Below, one piece after another: positions 6,646 through 16,238 of a stretch of 28,383 nucleotides of DNA. This DNA comes from Verrucomicrobiota bacterium. Lineage in GTDB: Bacteria > Verrucomicrobiota > Verrucomicrobiia > Opitutales > Opitutaceae. The stretch spans positions 1 through 28,383 of the forward strand of contig JAEZDN010000091.1 of assembly GCA_023433275.1 (NCBI GenBank). The letters run 5' to 3'. Below the pieces are notes generated by a model that was not told the origin of the DNA, ran no database searches, and saw only the letters and a list, made by a program, of their open reading frames with translations. How positions within the stretch are numbered: position 1 is the first letter of the stretch; every line of letters starts with the position of its first letter. Both the position numbers and the translations under genes were made by a program.

Positions 6646-6912
6646 ATGTCTGTCATCCCGCTCACCGTCTTCTTCAGTCTCCTCCTGGCCGGCACCTTCG
6701 TGCTGCTCTTTGCCCGCGAACAGCGGCGCCGCCACCTCACGAGCCCGGAGCGGGAGAGCCTGCTGCCGCTGGCCGACGAGACCGGCATCCCAGTGGTGGT
6801 GCGGGTGAGCGCGCGCGCGCCATCGAACGCGTGCACCTGCCAGGGCGCCGCGCGCCTGCCGTGCGCCTGCTGCCTGCGCCGGCGCGATGAGATCGATCCC
6901 GCCCACTTCTAA
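6646..6912 (+). CDS. ccoS: CcoS-like cbb3 oxidase assembly protein with Cys-rich tail
   Basis: An 88-residue protein with one N-terminal membrane helix (residues 4-23, PLTVFFSLLLAGTFVLLFA) followed by a basic stretch and an acidic SLLPLADE segment, the layout of CcoS. CcoS is needed for cofactor insertion into the cbb3 catalytic subunit. Unlike the usual short protein of roughly 45-70 residues, it has a tail with C63-x-C65 and C73-x-C75-C76, possible copper ligands. It directly precedes ccoNO with an 18-nt gap. ATG 6646 is preferred to an in-frame ATG at 6541, which lies upstream of the inverted-repeat arm and would add a non-membrane segment. The subfamily call rests on layout and position more than on strong motifs. 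Confidence 0.65.
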   Translation: MSVIPLTVFFSLLLAGTFVLLFAREQRRRHLTSPERESLLPLADETGIPVVVRVSARAPSNACTCQGAARLPCACCLRRRDEIDPAHF

Positions 6913-6930
6913 AATTTCCCGTTTCTCCTC

Positions 6931-9246
<2,316 letters not shown>

Positions 9247-9319
9247 CGAATGGCGCGCATGCCTCCCCAACTCTTCCTACTCACTGCCCACTTCTCACTG
9301 CTTTAACCGAATCATCACC

Positions 9320-9478
9320 ATGTTCCGCCGCATCATCTACGAAGACTGGCAGCTCATTTTCCCGATCGTCGCCCTCGCCGTGGCGTCGCTCGTCTATCTT
9401 GCCGCCGCCTGGCGTGCTTCCCACATGAAGCCGGCGGAGAGCAAGCGCATGGCCAACCTGCCCTTCGAGAACGAATAA
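9320..9478 (+). CDS. ccoQ: Small cbb3 oxidase subunit CcoQ
   Basis: A 52-residue protein between ccoNO and ccoP. It begins MFRRIIYEDWQLIFPIV and has one membrane helix at about residues 11-30, then a polar tail ending LPFENE. Length, single helix and position match CcoQ, which stabilises the interaction of CcoP with the core complex. The gap to ccoNO is 73 nt and to ccoP 9 nt. The start is ATG 9320 after ATCACC, with no Shine-Dalgarno. Confidence 0.85.
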   Translation: MFRRIIYEDWQLIFPIVALAVASLVYLAAAWRASHMKPAESKRMANLPFENE

Positions 9479-9487
9479 GTCGCCATC

Positions 9488-10075
9488 ATGAAGCAACACC
9501 CACCGCCCCCGGGGGAGGAATCCGGCATTCCGATTCGGCCGCACGTTTACGACGGCATCAAGGAATTCGACCAGCGCCTCCCCAATTGGTGGCTCAACAC
9601 CCTCTACGCCTCGATCGCCTTCTCGGTGATCTTCTGGTTCGTCCACATGATTGCGAAGGTGACGCCGGAGGACGGCGACGTCGTGGACGCCGAGATGAAC
9701 CGGATCGCCGCCGCCAAGCTCGCGGCGTCGATCGATGTCAGCAACGACGACCTGTTCTGGGACATGAGTCGCAATGCCGTGTTCACCGACGCGGGCAAGG
9801 TCACCTACAACTCGCTGTGCGTCGCGTGCCACCTGGCCAACCTCAAGGGAAAGGGCGAGAACCCGGGCGCGGTCGGGCCTGACCTCTCCGACACCGCCTG
9901 GATCCATGGCGGCACCCCGAAGGAAATCTACGCGACCGTCGCCCACGGGGTCCTGCCCAAGGGCATGCCAGCGTGGGAACCGGTCCTGGGCCAGAAGAAG
10001 ACCGCCGAGGTCGTGGCTTACCTGCTCTCGCATCACACCAAGGGCGAACCCATCAGTCTCGAAACCCCGCGCTAA
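9488..10075 (+). CDS. ccoP: cbb3 oxidase cytochrome c subunit CcoP, one-haem form
   Basis: A 195-residue protein. The N-terminal part has the CcoP entry motif HVYDGIKEFDQRLPNWWLNT and a membrane helix at about 36-56, followed by one cytochrome c domain with C-VA-CH at about residues 114-118 and a probable axial Met in LPKGMPAW. Classical proteobacterial CcoP is about 300 residues with two haems; this one has a single CxxCH, so the electron path has one haem fewer. The frame is intact, so this is a natural short form rather than a broken gene. It passes electrons from soluble or membrane cytochromes to the CcoO haem. Confidence 0.93.
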   Translation: MKQHPPPPGEESGIPIRPHVYDGIKEFDQRLPNWWLNTLYASIAFSVIFWFVHMIAKVTPEDGDVVDAEMNRIAAAKLAASIDVSNDDLFWDMSRNAVFTDAGKVTYNSLCVACHLANLKGKGENPGAVGPDLSDTAWIHGGTPKEIYATVAHGVLPKGMPAWEPVLGQKKTAEVVAYLLSHHTKGEPISLETPR

Positions 10076-10165
10076 TCGGGCCCGTCCCGCCGCCCTTGGC
10101 GGGGCCGGCTCACCCTCCTCCCTGCGTCACTCCTTCTCCGCCCATTTCTCCCCGCTCAAACCACG

Positions 10166-11734
10166 ATGAGCGCCGCTCCCCCCCGTCATTCCCATTCCAC
10201 GCCGCCGCCGAACCGCCTGACGCCCTCGGTTGACACCGTCACGACCATCGCGCGCGACGGGTCGCGCCGGGACATTTATCCGGCGGATGTCAGCGGGCGA
10301 TTCACGCGGGCGCGCCGGTGGAGCGGCTGGGCGCTGATCGCGTTCTACCTGGTGCTGCCGTGGATTCCCGTGAACGGCCACCCGGCGGTGTTCATCGATA
10401 TCGCGGGGTCACGCTTTCACTTCTTCGGGTTCACGCTTGCGGCGCAGGATACCTGGCTCCTCTTTTTCGGGGTCAGCGGCCTGGGCTTCGCGCTGTTCTT
10501 CCTTACCGCGCTCTTCGGCCGGCTGTGGTGTGGCTGGGCCTGCCCCCAGACGGTTTACCTGGAACACGTCTATCGCGTGATCGAGCGTTGGATCGATGGC
10601 GACGCGCCCGCGCGACGGGCCCTCGCGGCCGCGCCGCTTACCGCCGCAAAGGCGGCCAGGCGCGTGGCGAAGCACGGGCTCTACATCGTCGCCTCGCTGC
10701 TGATCACGCACCTCTTCCTCAGCTATTTCGTGAGCCTGCCCGAGGTGTGGCACATGATGCGCCACGCCCCCGGCGAGCATTGGGCGGCCTTCGTGTTTGT
10801 CTTCGTCAGCGCCGGGCTCCTCTATTTCAACTTCGCCTGGTTTCGTGAGCAGTTGTGCATCGTGATCTGCCCCTATGGCCGGCTCCAGTCGGCGCTCACC
10901 GACGACCACTCCATGGTTATCGGCTACGACACGAAGCGCGGCGAGCCGCGGGGAAAGCTTTCGCACAGAGGCGGGAAGCTGGAGACCGGAGGCGGGCGGA
11001 TGCTCGGAGAGGGCGGAGCAGTGGTACCGGCTGGGCCGTCTCCAGTCTCCGTTTTCCAGCCTCCTTCACCAGGCACCCTCGGCGCTTGTGTGGATTGCAA
11101 TCGCTGCGTGCAGGTGTGCCCCACGGGCATCGACATCCGGCACGGCCTGCAACTCGAGTGCATCGGGTGCGCCGCCTGCATCGACGCCTGCGACGAGGTC
11201 ATGACGAAGGTGCACCGCCCGACCGGCCTCATCCGATACGACTCCTTCGTCGGCCTCGGGGGCGGGCGGACCCGCTGGGTCCGACCGCGCACCATCGTCT
11301 ACTTCATCCTTCTGCTGGTGGGTGTGGCGGTCGCCACCTTCGCGTTTTCGACCGTCAAGCCGGCCAACTTCCTTGTCTATCGCATGAGCGGCGCGGCCTA
11401 CTTCGTGGATCGAGACCTCGTGCGCAATCAGTTCATGGTGCGTCTGGTCAACAAGCGATCGGTGCCAGCCGCCTTCACCGTCTCGACCGAGGGTGTGCCA
11501 GCGGGCGTCAAGCAGGACGGCTTCGCCGCCCCCGTGACGCTCGGGCCCCTGGCCGAGTCGGTCAGCCCGATTGTCCTCAGTGTGGACCGCCGGCATTACG
11601 CCGGCCCCTTTCATTTCACGGTCCGCGTCGAGGATGCGGACCGCACCTACCAACTGTCCCGCGCCGTGGAGTTCATGGGGCCGGACCCCAAGCTGCTTGA
11701 GGAGGAAGACCGTGAGAAAGGGATCACGCGCTGA
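10166..11734 (+). CDS. ccoG: CcoG/FixG-type cytochrome oxidase accessory ferredoxin
   Basis: A 522-residue membrane protein with five or so helices and two ferredoxin-type clusters. Motifs include LWCGWACPQTVYLEHVYR, CIVICPYGRLQSALTDDHSM, GYDTKRGEPRGK, CVDCNRCVQVCPTGIDI and CIGCAACIDACDEVM, then a periplasmic immunoglobulin-like C-terminal domain (about 380-515). Family work implicates CcoG in Cu(II) reduction for cbb3 assembly. Compared with the usual 460-480 residues there is an extra segment at about 266-304, Gly/Pro/Ser-rich, between RGEPRGK and the CxxC cluster, coded by an inverted-repeat element. Its end overlaps the next gene by 23 nt. Confidence 0.95.
   Translation: MSAAPPRHSHSTPPPNRLTPSVDTVTTIARDGSRRDIYPADVSGRFTRARRWSGWALIAFYLVLPWIPVNGHPAVFIDIAGSRFHFFGFTLAAQDTWLLFFGVSGLGFALFFLTALFGRLWCGWACPQTVYLEHVYRVIERWIDGDAPARRALAAAPLTAAKAARRVAKHGLYIVASLLITHLFLSYFVSLPEVWHMMRHAPGEHWAAFVFVFVSAGLLYFNFAWFREQLCIVICPYGRLQSALTDDHSMVIGYDTKRGEPRGKLSHRGGKLETGGGRMLGEGGAVVPAGPSPVSVFQPPSPGTLGACVDCNRCVQVCPTGIDIRHGLQLECIGCAACIDACDEVMTKVHRPTGLIRYDSFVGLGGGRTRWVRPRTIVYFILLLVGVAVATFAFSTVKPANFLVYRMSGAAYFVDRDLVRNQFMVRLVNKRSVPAAFTVSTEGVPAGVKQDGFAAPVTLGPLAESVSPIVLSVDRRHYAGPFHFTVRVEDADRTYQLSRAVEFMGPDPKLLEEEDREKGITR
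10979..11059 (+). repeat. Inverted repeat inside ccoG, in-frame insertion
   Basis: CTGGAGACCGGAG at 10979-10991 and CTCCGTTTTCCAG at 11047-11059 are inverted with 11 of 13 matches. The repeat and its flanks code for residues about 266-304 of CcoG, which has no counterpart in the conserved order of motifs. No second copy is seen in this window. Confidence 0.5.
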
Positions 11735-12032
11735 GACCGATTCATGCGCCCATGCCGCCGCGACCTCCCAAAGGGCGCAGCAAGACCGCGCCCCGAAACG
11801 GGATCGCGAGGATTCTTGCAGGGGAGGCGCTCGCGCCGGCCTTGCGTCAGAAAACCCCGGGGCGCCGCAAGCGGAGACCCTGCAGCAATCCACCGCCTCC
11901 GCGCGCAGTCTCTGGCTCTGGGTCGCAGCCGGGTTTCTCTTCCTCGGACTGCTCTGGACCGCGCTTTTCCTGGCCTCGCGGCAGATTGATGCGCGCACGG
12001 TGCCCTTGGCCAATCAGGAGGCGAAACCATGA
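11712..12032 (+). CDS. Small single-helix membrane protein in ccoH/fixH position
   Basis: A 106-residue protein between ccoG and the TauE-like gene. Residues 1-65 are polar and low-complexity; 66-88 form one membrane helix (SLWLWVAAGFLFLGLLW); the tail is ASRQIDARTVPLANQ. GTG 11712 is the start: it has GGAGG at 11701-11705, the clearest Shine-Dalgarno of the window. No ATG, GTG or TTG codon occurs in frame between it and the helix, so the polar region must be translated. That region contains a copy of the REP family at 11773-11794. Position suggests CcoH/FixH, an assembly factor for cbb3, but the long periplasmic domain of FixH is missing and sequence support is weak. It overlaps ccoG by 23 nt and the next gene by 4 nt (ATGA). 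Confidence 0.65.
   Translation: MRKGSRAETDSCAHAAATSQRAQQDRAPKRDREDSCRGGARAGLASENPGAPQAETLQQSTASARSLWLWVAAGFLFLGLLWTALFLASRQIDARTVPLANQEAKP
11773..11836 (+). repeat. REP-family element inside a coding sequence
   Basis: Bases 11773-11794, read in reverse complement, match bases 24285-24306 of the intergenic element at 21 of 22 positions (one A to G change). A degenerate partner in the opposite orientation lies at about 11819-11836 (GCAGGGGAGGCGCTCGCG). Both are translated as part of the small membrane protein, in the frame reading RAQQDRAPKRD. Confidence 0.65.
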
Positions 12033-12730
12033 GCGGCGAGATTGCGGGAATCACCGGGCCTGGATCCGCCTTGCTGGCGGGCTTGATCACCAGCCTGCAT
12101 TGCGCGGGCATGTGCGGACCGCTCGCCTGCTCGCTGATGCCGGCGCGGCGCGACGAGGCGGATCCGCGGACGGTGGCGTCGGTGTATCATCTCACGCGCC
12201 TGGCCGGTTACGCCGCGCTCGGTGCGCTCGTTGGCGGGGTGGGGCGCCTGCCGCTGTCGTTCATTGGCGAGGGAGCGATGCGCTACCTGCCGTGGGTCCT
12301 CGTGTTGTTCTTTGTGGCGGTGGCGGTCCGTTTCGACCGTCGCCTCCCGCGGCTGCCGCTTCTTGGTCGCGCCTACGCGGCGGTGACGGCGCGGCTCCGC
12401 GGCGGATCGCGCTTGCGGGCCGCGGCGCTGCTCGGCGTGGCGACGCCGCTTCTCCCGTGCGGCCCGCTCTATTTTGTCCTGTCGCTCGCGCTGTTGTCGG
12501 GCTCGGCGCATCGCGGCGCGGAGACGCTGCTCGCCTTCGGCCTCGGCACCGTGCCGCTGCTGTGGCTGGCGCAGGTTAATTTCCATCTCATTCGGGTGCG
12601 CCTGGGTCCGGTGTGGCTGGGACGGATCCAAACCGTCCTCGCGCTGGCCGTCGCGGCCATCCTCGTGTGGCGCCTCCGCGGGACCCTGGGTCTCGGCGGC
12701 CCGGGCGTGAGCGACTTCGTGTGTTTTTGA
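12029..12730 (+). CDS. TauE/SafE-like (DsbD_2-type) membrane protein of the cbb3 cluster
   Basis: A 233-residue protein with six or so helices. It has the signature GLITSLHCAGMCGPLACS at about 13-36 and LLPCGPLYFVLSLALLSG in the second half, the paired motifs of the 'sulfite exporter TauE/SafE' (cytochrome c biogenesis transmembrane-like) proteins regularly found between ccoG/H and ccoI. The HC-xx-MC and PCG motifs suggest copper or thiol chemistry in oxidase maturation. The ATG overlaps the stop of the preceding gene (ATGA), so translation is probably coupled. Confidence 0.87.
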   Translation: MSGEIAGITGPGSALLAGLITSLHCAGMCGPLACSLMPARRDEADPRTVASVYHLTRLAGYAALGALVGGVGRLPLSFIGEGAMRYLPWVLVLFFVAVAVRFDRRLPRLPLLGRAYAAVTARLRGGSRLRAAALLGVATPLLPCGPLYFVLSLALLSGSAHRGAETLLAFGLGTVPLLWLAQVNFHLIRVRLGPVWLGRIQTVLALAVAAILVWRLRGTLGLGGPGVSDFVCF

Positions 12731-12823
12731 ATCCAGGGAGAACCACACCGTGAAACCCAAAGGGCAGCAATCTTCGCGAGGGGGCCGGGGAAACCGGGCC
12801 GCCTCGGGTCCCTCTTTTCCACG

Positions 12824-15334
12824 ATGAGTGTCTCCGGCAATGATTTGGTGGACGGGGGCGTGAGCCCGACGGTGCGAGTGCGTGGACTGCGTGCCGAGCA
12901 AGCCGCCCCCGTTCACCATTGTCATCACTGTGGTGCGCCGCTGACGACCGCGTCGATGCAGGAGTCGGGGTTCTGCTGCACGGGTTGCGCCTATGTGTTC
13001 AAGCTCGTGCACGAGCAGGGGCTCGAGGGTTATTATCGGATTCGCGACACGGTGGTCGCCCCCGTCGACCCGGTGGTATTCCAGCCGCGCGATTTCGGGT
13101 GGCTCGCGGAATTGCAGGCGGAGGCGGAGCGCGATCCGCGCACGCCCGCGCTGATGCTGGAAGTGCAGGGCATCTCGTGCGCGGGATGCGTGTGGCTGAT
13201 CGAGAAGGTATTTCACCAGCAGCCGGGCGCGCTCGGCATCGAGACCGACGCGCAGGCGGGACGCATGCGGCTGCGCTGGAGTCGCGGGGAGTTCGACGCC
13301 GTGGCCTTTGCCCGCGCCTTGCAGTCGTTCAACTACCTGGTGGGGGCGCCGGGGGAGGAGCCGGCGGTGCCCGAGAGCCGCCAGTTGGTGCGCCGGGTGG
13401 GCCTGTGCGCGGCATTCTCGATGAACATCATGCTGTTCGCGCTGCCGGCGTACTTCGGCATGGACGCCACGTTCCCGTACGCGCCCCTGTTCGGGACGCT
13501 GGCCATGGTGTTCGCCACGCTCAGCCTGTTGACCGGCGGGACGTATTTCCTCGGGCGCGCGGTTGGCGCGCTGCGCAGCGGGGTGCTGCACATCGATCTC
13601 CCGATCGCGATCGGCATCGTAGGGGCCTATGCCGGTTCATTTTATGGCTGGATCGCGGGGCGCGAGGAGTACGTCTATTTTGATTTCGTGGGCGCGTTCA
13701 TCCTCCTCATGCTGGTGGGCCGCTGGGCGCAGGTGGCGGCGGTGGAGCGCAACCGGCGGCGCCTGCTCAGCGCGCAGGCCCGGCCTCACAAGGTGAGCGT
13801 CGTCGACGCGACCGGCGCCGCCGTGGAGCAACCGGTCGCGCAGCTCAAGGGAGGCGAGGTTTTCCGGGTCCGCCCGGGCCAGGTGGTGCCGGTGGAGTCG
13901 CAATTGCAGATGCCGGCGGCCACCTTCGGCACGGCCTGGATCAACGGGGAAGCCGAGCCTCGCGAGTACCGCGGGGGCGCGCGGGTGCCGGCGGGCGCGG
14001 TCTCGCTCGCCCGCGGGGAGGTGCAATTACGCGCCATGCAGGGCTGGAGCGAGTCACTCCTGGCGCAACTCCTGCAGCCCGCAAATCGCGATGCCTTCCG
14101 TCACCGGGCCTTGGAGCGGATTGTAGGCGGATATCTTGTCGCCATCTTCGTGGCGGCGGTGGCGGCCGGTGTGACCTGGTGGCTGGGCACGCATGACGCG
14201 GTGCGCACCTTCTCGGTGGTGACCGCGGTGCTCGTGGTTTCCTGTCCTTGCGCGATCGGATTGGCCTTTCCGCTCGCCGATGAGATGGCGGCGGTGGCGC
14301 TCCGGCGTTATGGCGTCTTCGTGCGCGAGGGGGATTTGTGGCCCCGCCTGAGTCGGATTCGGAAGATCATTTTCGACAAGACGGGCACGCTCACCCTCGA
14401 GACCCCGGTCCTGCGCAACCCGGAGGCGTTGGATGCGCTCGCGCCCGCCGCGCGGCACGTGTTGCGGGAACTGGTGCGCGACAACCCGCACCCGGTAAGC
14501 CAGAGCCTGTGGGAGAATCTCCTGGCTCGGGGCGCCACGCCGGGGTCGGGCGCCGCGGACGAGCCGGGCTCGCCGGTAATCCGGAACACGGAGACGATTT
14601 TCGAGGAAGTGGGCTTTGGGGTGGGCCTGGAAAGCGAGCGTGGCGTGTGGACGCTGGGTCGGGCGGGCTGGGCGGCAGCGCGCGCCAAGCGGACGGACGA
14701 ACGCGCGGGGCAAGTGGATCAAGGGGATGCGCCGTGCTCCCTGCCGCGGGGCACGGAATTCGCCTGCGACGGCGTGGTGGTGGCGCGATTCGTTTTTGAG
14801 GATGCCGTGCGGCCGGATGCCGTGGCCGAAGTCGCGGCGCTGCGGGAGCGCGGCTACGAGCCGTACATCCTCAGTGGAGACCAGCAGGAGCGGGTCGATC
14901 GCATGGCTGGCGCGCTGGGCGTGCCCGCGCACAACGCGATCGGATCCGTGACCCCGGTCGAGAAGGCGACCTGGATACGGCAGCTGGACCGGCGCGACAC
15001 GCTGATGTTGGGTGACGGCGCGAATGACAGCCTGGCGTTCGATGCGGCCTTTGCGCGCGGGACGCCGGTGATTCACCGCGGCGTCCTGGAAGGGAAGGCT
15101 GATTTCTATTATCTCGGCCAGGGCATCGGCGGGTTGCGGCGACTGTTCGCGGTGAATGACTCGCGGCGCCGGACCCAGTTGGCGCTGCTGGTGTTCTCGG
15201 TGACCTATAATGCGGTCGCCGTGGGGCTCGCGGTGGCGGGCCACATGAGCCCGTTGCTCGCGGCGGTGCTGATGCCGGTCAGCTCGCTGCTGTCCTTGGC
15301 CATCGTGGGGGCCGGAATGAAGCGCTGGTTGTAG
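12824..15334 (+). CDS. ccoI: CcoI/FixI-type copper P1B-ATPase
   Basis: An 836-residue P-type ATPase. Residues about 28-65 have the Cys-rich region with CHHCGAPL and FCCTGCAYVF typical of CcoI; a heavy-metal domain follows with GISCAGCVWLIEK (GxxCxxC). The ion path has the C474-P475-C476 motif in helix six, the phosphorylation site is D518 in FDKTGTL, and LMLGDGANDSLAF is the hinge. The actuator loop reads NGEAEP in place of the usual TGE. CcoI moves copper across the membrane for the CuB centre of cbb3 oxidase, rather than for detoxification; location at the end of the cco cluster agrees. There is no Shine-Dalgarno at ATG 12824. The gap of 93 nt before it holds no gene. Confidence 0.95.
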   Translation: MSVSGNDLVDGGVSPTVRVRGLRAEQAAPVHHCHHCGAPLTTASMQESGFCCTGCAYVFKLVHEQGLEGYYRIRDTVVAPVDPVVFQPRDFGWLAELQAEAERDPRTPALMLEVQGISCAGCVWLIEKVFHQQPGALGIETDAQAGRMRLRWSRGEFDAVAFARALQSFNYLVGAPGEEPAVPESRQLVRRVGLCAAFSMNIMLFALPAYFGMDATFPYAPLFGTLAMVFATLSLLTGGTYFLGRAVGALRSGVLHIDLPIAIGIVGAYAGSFYGWIAGREEYVYFDFVGAFILLMLVGRWAQVAAVERNRRRLLSAQARPHKVSVVDATGAAVEQPVAQLKGGEVFRVRPGQVVPVESQLQMPAATFGTAWINGEAEPREYRGGARVPAGAVSLARGEVQLRAMQGWSESLLAQLLQPANRDAFRHRALERIVGGYLVAIFVAAVAAGVTWWLGTHDAVRTFSVVTAVLVVSCPCAIGLAFPLADEMAAVALRRYGVFVREGDLWPRLSRIRKIIFDKTGTLTLETPVLRNPEALDALAPAARHVLRELVRDNPHPVSQSLWENLLARGATPGSGAADEPGSPVIRNTETIFEEVGFGVGLESERGVWTLGRAGWAAARAKRTDERAGQVDQGDAPCSLPRGTEFACDGVVVARFVFEDAVRPDAVAEVAALRERGYEPYILSGDQQERVDRMAGALGVPAHNAIGSVTPVEKATWIRQLDRRDTLMLGDGANDSLAFDAAFARGTPVIHRGVLEGKADFYYLGQGIGGLRRLFAVNDSRRRTQLALLVFSVTYNAVAVGLAVAGHMSPLLAAVLMPVSSLLSLAIVGAGMKRWL

Positions 15335-15371
15335 CCGGACCAAGCGGCGCGGCGCGGCCCGGTTTGTCCGG
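15335..15371 (+). terminator. Terminator-like hairpin after ccoI
   Basis: CCGGAC at 15335-15340 pairs with GTCCGG at 15366-15371, starting at the first base after the ccoI stop codon. The loop is GC-rich and can form an inner stem. There is no T-run, so the call is tentative. Confidence 0.3.
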
Positions 15372-15482
15372 TCGTCCAGGCGGCGGGGCGCACACCAAAA
15401 AAGAGTGTCATTTTACTTCCGGAAGGCGCGTCGGGAAGAATCTAGGTGCAATTGGCCCTAAACCGGCTCTTGTAACGGCACG

Positions 15483-16157
15483 ATGCCCCGCTCATCCGTC
15501 CGATTCTGGATCCTGGCCGGTCTTCTGGCCGCCAATCTCGTCGCGGGGGTGTTGAGTCTCTATTTCATCCGGTCGGTCAACCAGCGGTACGCCGACCTTT
15601 TCGAGCATGGGGCTCCCGTGATCTATGACCTGCGCATGCTCACGCGGGAACTCACCGGGGTGCAGCGGCTGGCGCGGCGCCTGACATCCCCGGAGGACGA
15701 GCGTGATTGGCCGGCGCTGGCTTCGGAAATGGAAGTCGCGCACGACCGTTTGCTCGCGCGGGCCGGGGAAGTTGGGGCGAAGACGATTTTCGAAAACACC
15801 GGGTATCCGTCGGCGATGCAGGCCATCAGCGCGGAGTATGCGGAAAAGTCGCGTCAGTTCTTGCGGCTGACGCGGGACAACCGCCCGGCCGAGGCCATGC
15901 ACTTCAACCTCGCGGAACTGCGGCCGTGTCACGATCGGTTTCAGGAAACGCTCGATGGCGCCGCCAACCACATCGAGGCCGGGAGTCGGGACCTGCGTGA
16001 TCGCTATCGCAAGGACTCGCGATTCTTCGGGGGGATATCGCTCGCCTCTGCCAGTGCGCCGCTCGTGGCGCTGTCGCTTGGGCTGCTCGTGATGACGGCG
16101 ATGATTGGCTTGCTGTTCCTGGTGCTGGTGAACCCTCGCGCGGACCGCCGCGCGTGA
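15483..16157 (+). CDS. Orphan chemoreceptor-like sensor module (four-helix-bundle, two membrane helices)
   Basis: A 224-residue protein with a first helix at about 9-29 (WILAGLLAANLVAGVLSLYF), a periplasmic helical region of about 150 residues (YADLFEHGAPVIYDLRMLTR, LARRLTSPEDE), and a second helix at about 190-215. This is the layout of the ligand-binding half of methyl-accepting chemotaxis proteins (4HB_MCP type). The protein ends 9 residues after the second helix: no HAMP, signalling or kinase domain is present, and no frameshifted remainder is visible downstream. It may work with a separate partner. A TGTAAC hexamer lies 7 bases before the ATG, so the transcript may have almost no leader. 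Confidence 0.75.
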   Translation: MPRSSVRFWILAGLLAANLVAGVLSLYFIRSVNQRYADLFEHGAPVIYDLRMLTRELTGVQRLARRLTSPEDERDWPALASEMEVAHDRLLARAGEVGAKTIFENTGYPSAMQAISAEYAEKSRQFLRLTRDNRPAEAMHFNLAELRPCHDRFQETLDGAANHIEAGSRDLRDRYRKDSRFFGGISLASASAPLVALSLGLLVMTAMIGLLFLVLVNPRADRRA

Positions 16158-16188
16158 GGCGCCCATTGCGGGCCCCACACCCCAGGCA

Positions 16189-16211
16189 GGGCGAGTCGTC
16201 CCGACGAGCCC
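16189..16211. terminator. Possible bidirectional terminator hairpin
   Basis: GGGC-GA-GTCG (16189-16198), loop TCC, CGAC-GA-GCCC (16202-16211) forms an interrupted stem between two convergent genes (the sensor ends at 16157, the peptidase at 16239). There is no T-run on either side. Confidence 0.35.
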
Positions 16212-16238
16212 TCGGCGAGGGACTCGAGTTCACCCGGC

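Noticed and set aside
12014..13591. A 525-codon minus-strand frame opposite the TauE-like gene and ccoI
   Set aside because: Low-complexity Arg/His/Gln-rich product; it is a shadow of GC-rich genes in the opposite frame.
15453..15467. Possible sigma-54 promoter (GG-N10-GC) before the sensor gene
   Set aside because: The -24 element has one mismatch and the -12 element has two (CGGC for TTGC). Such matches are expected by chance in GC-rich DNA.
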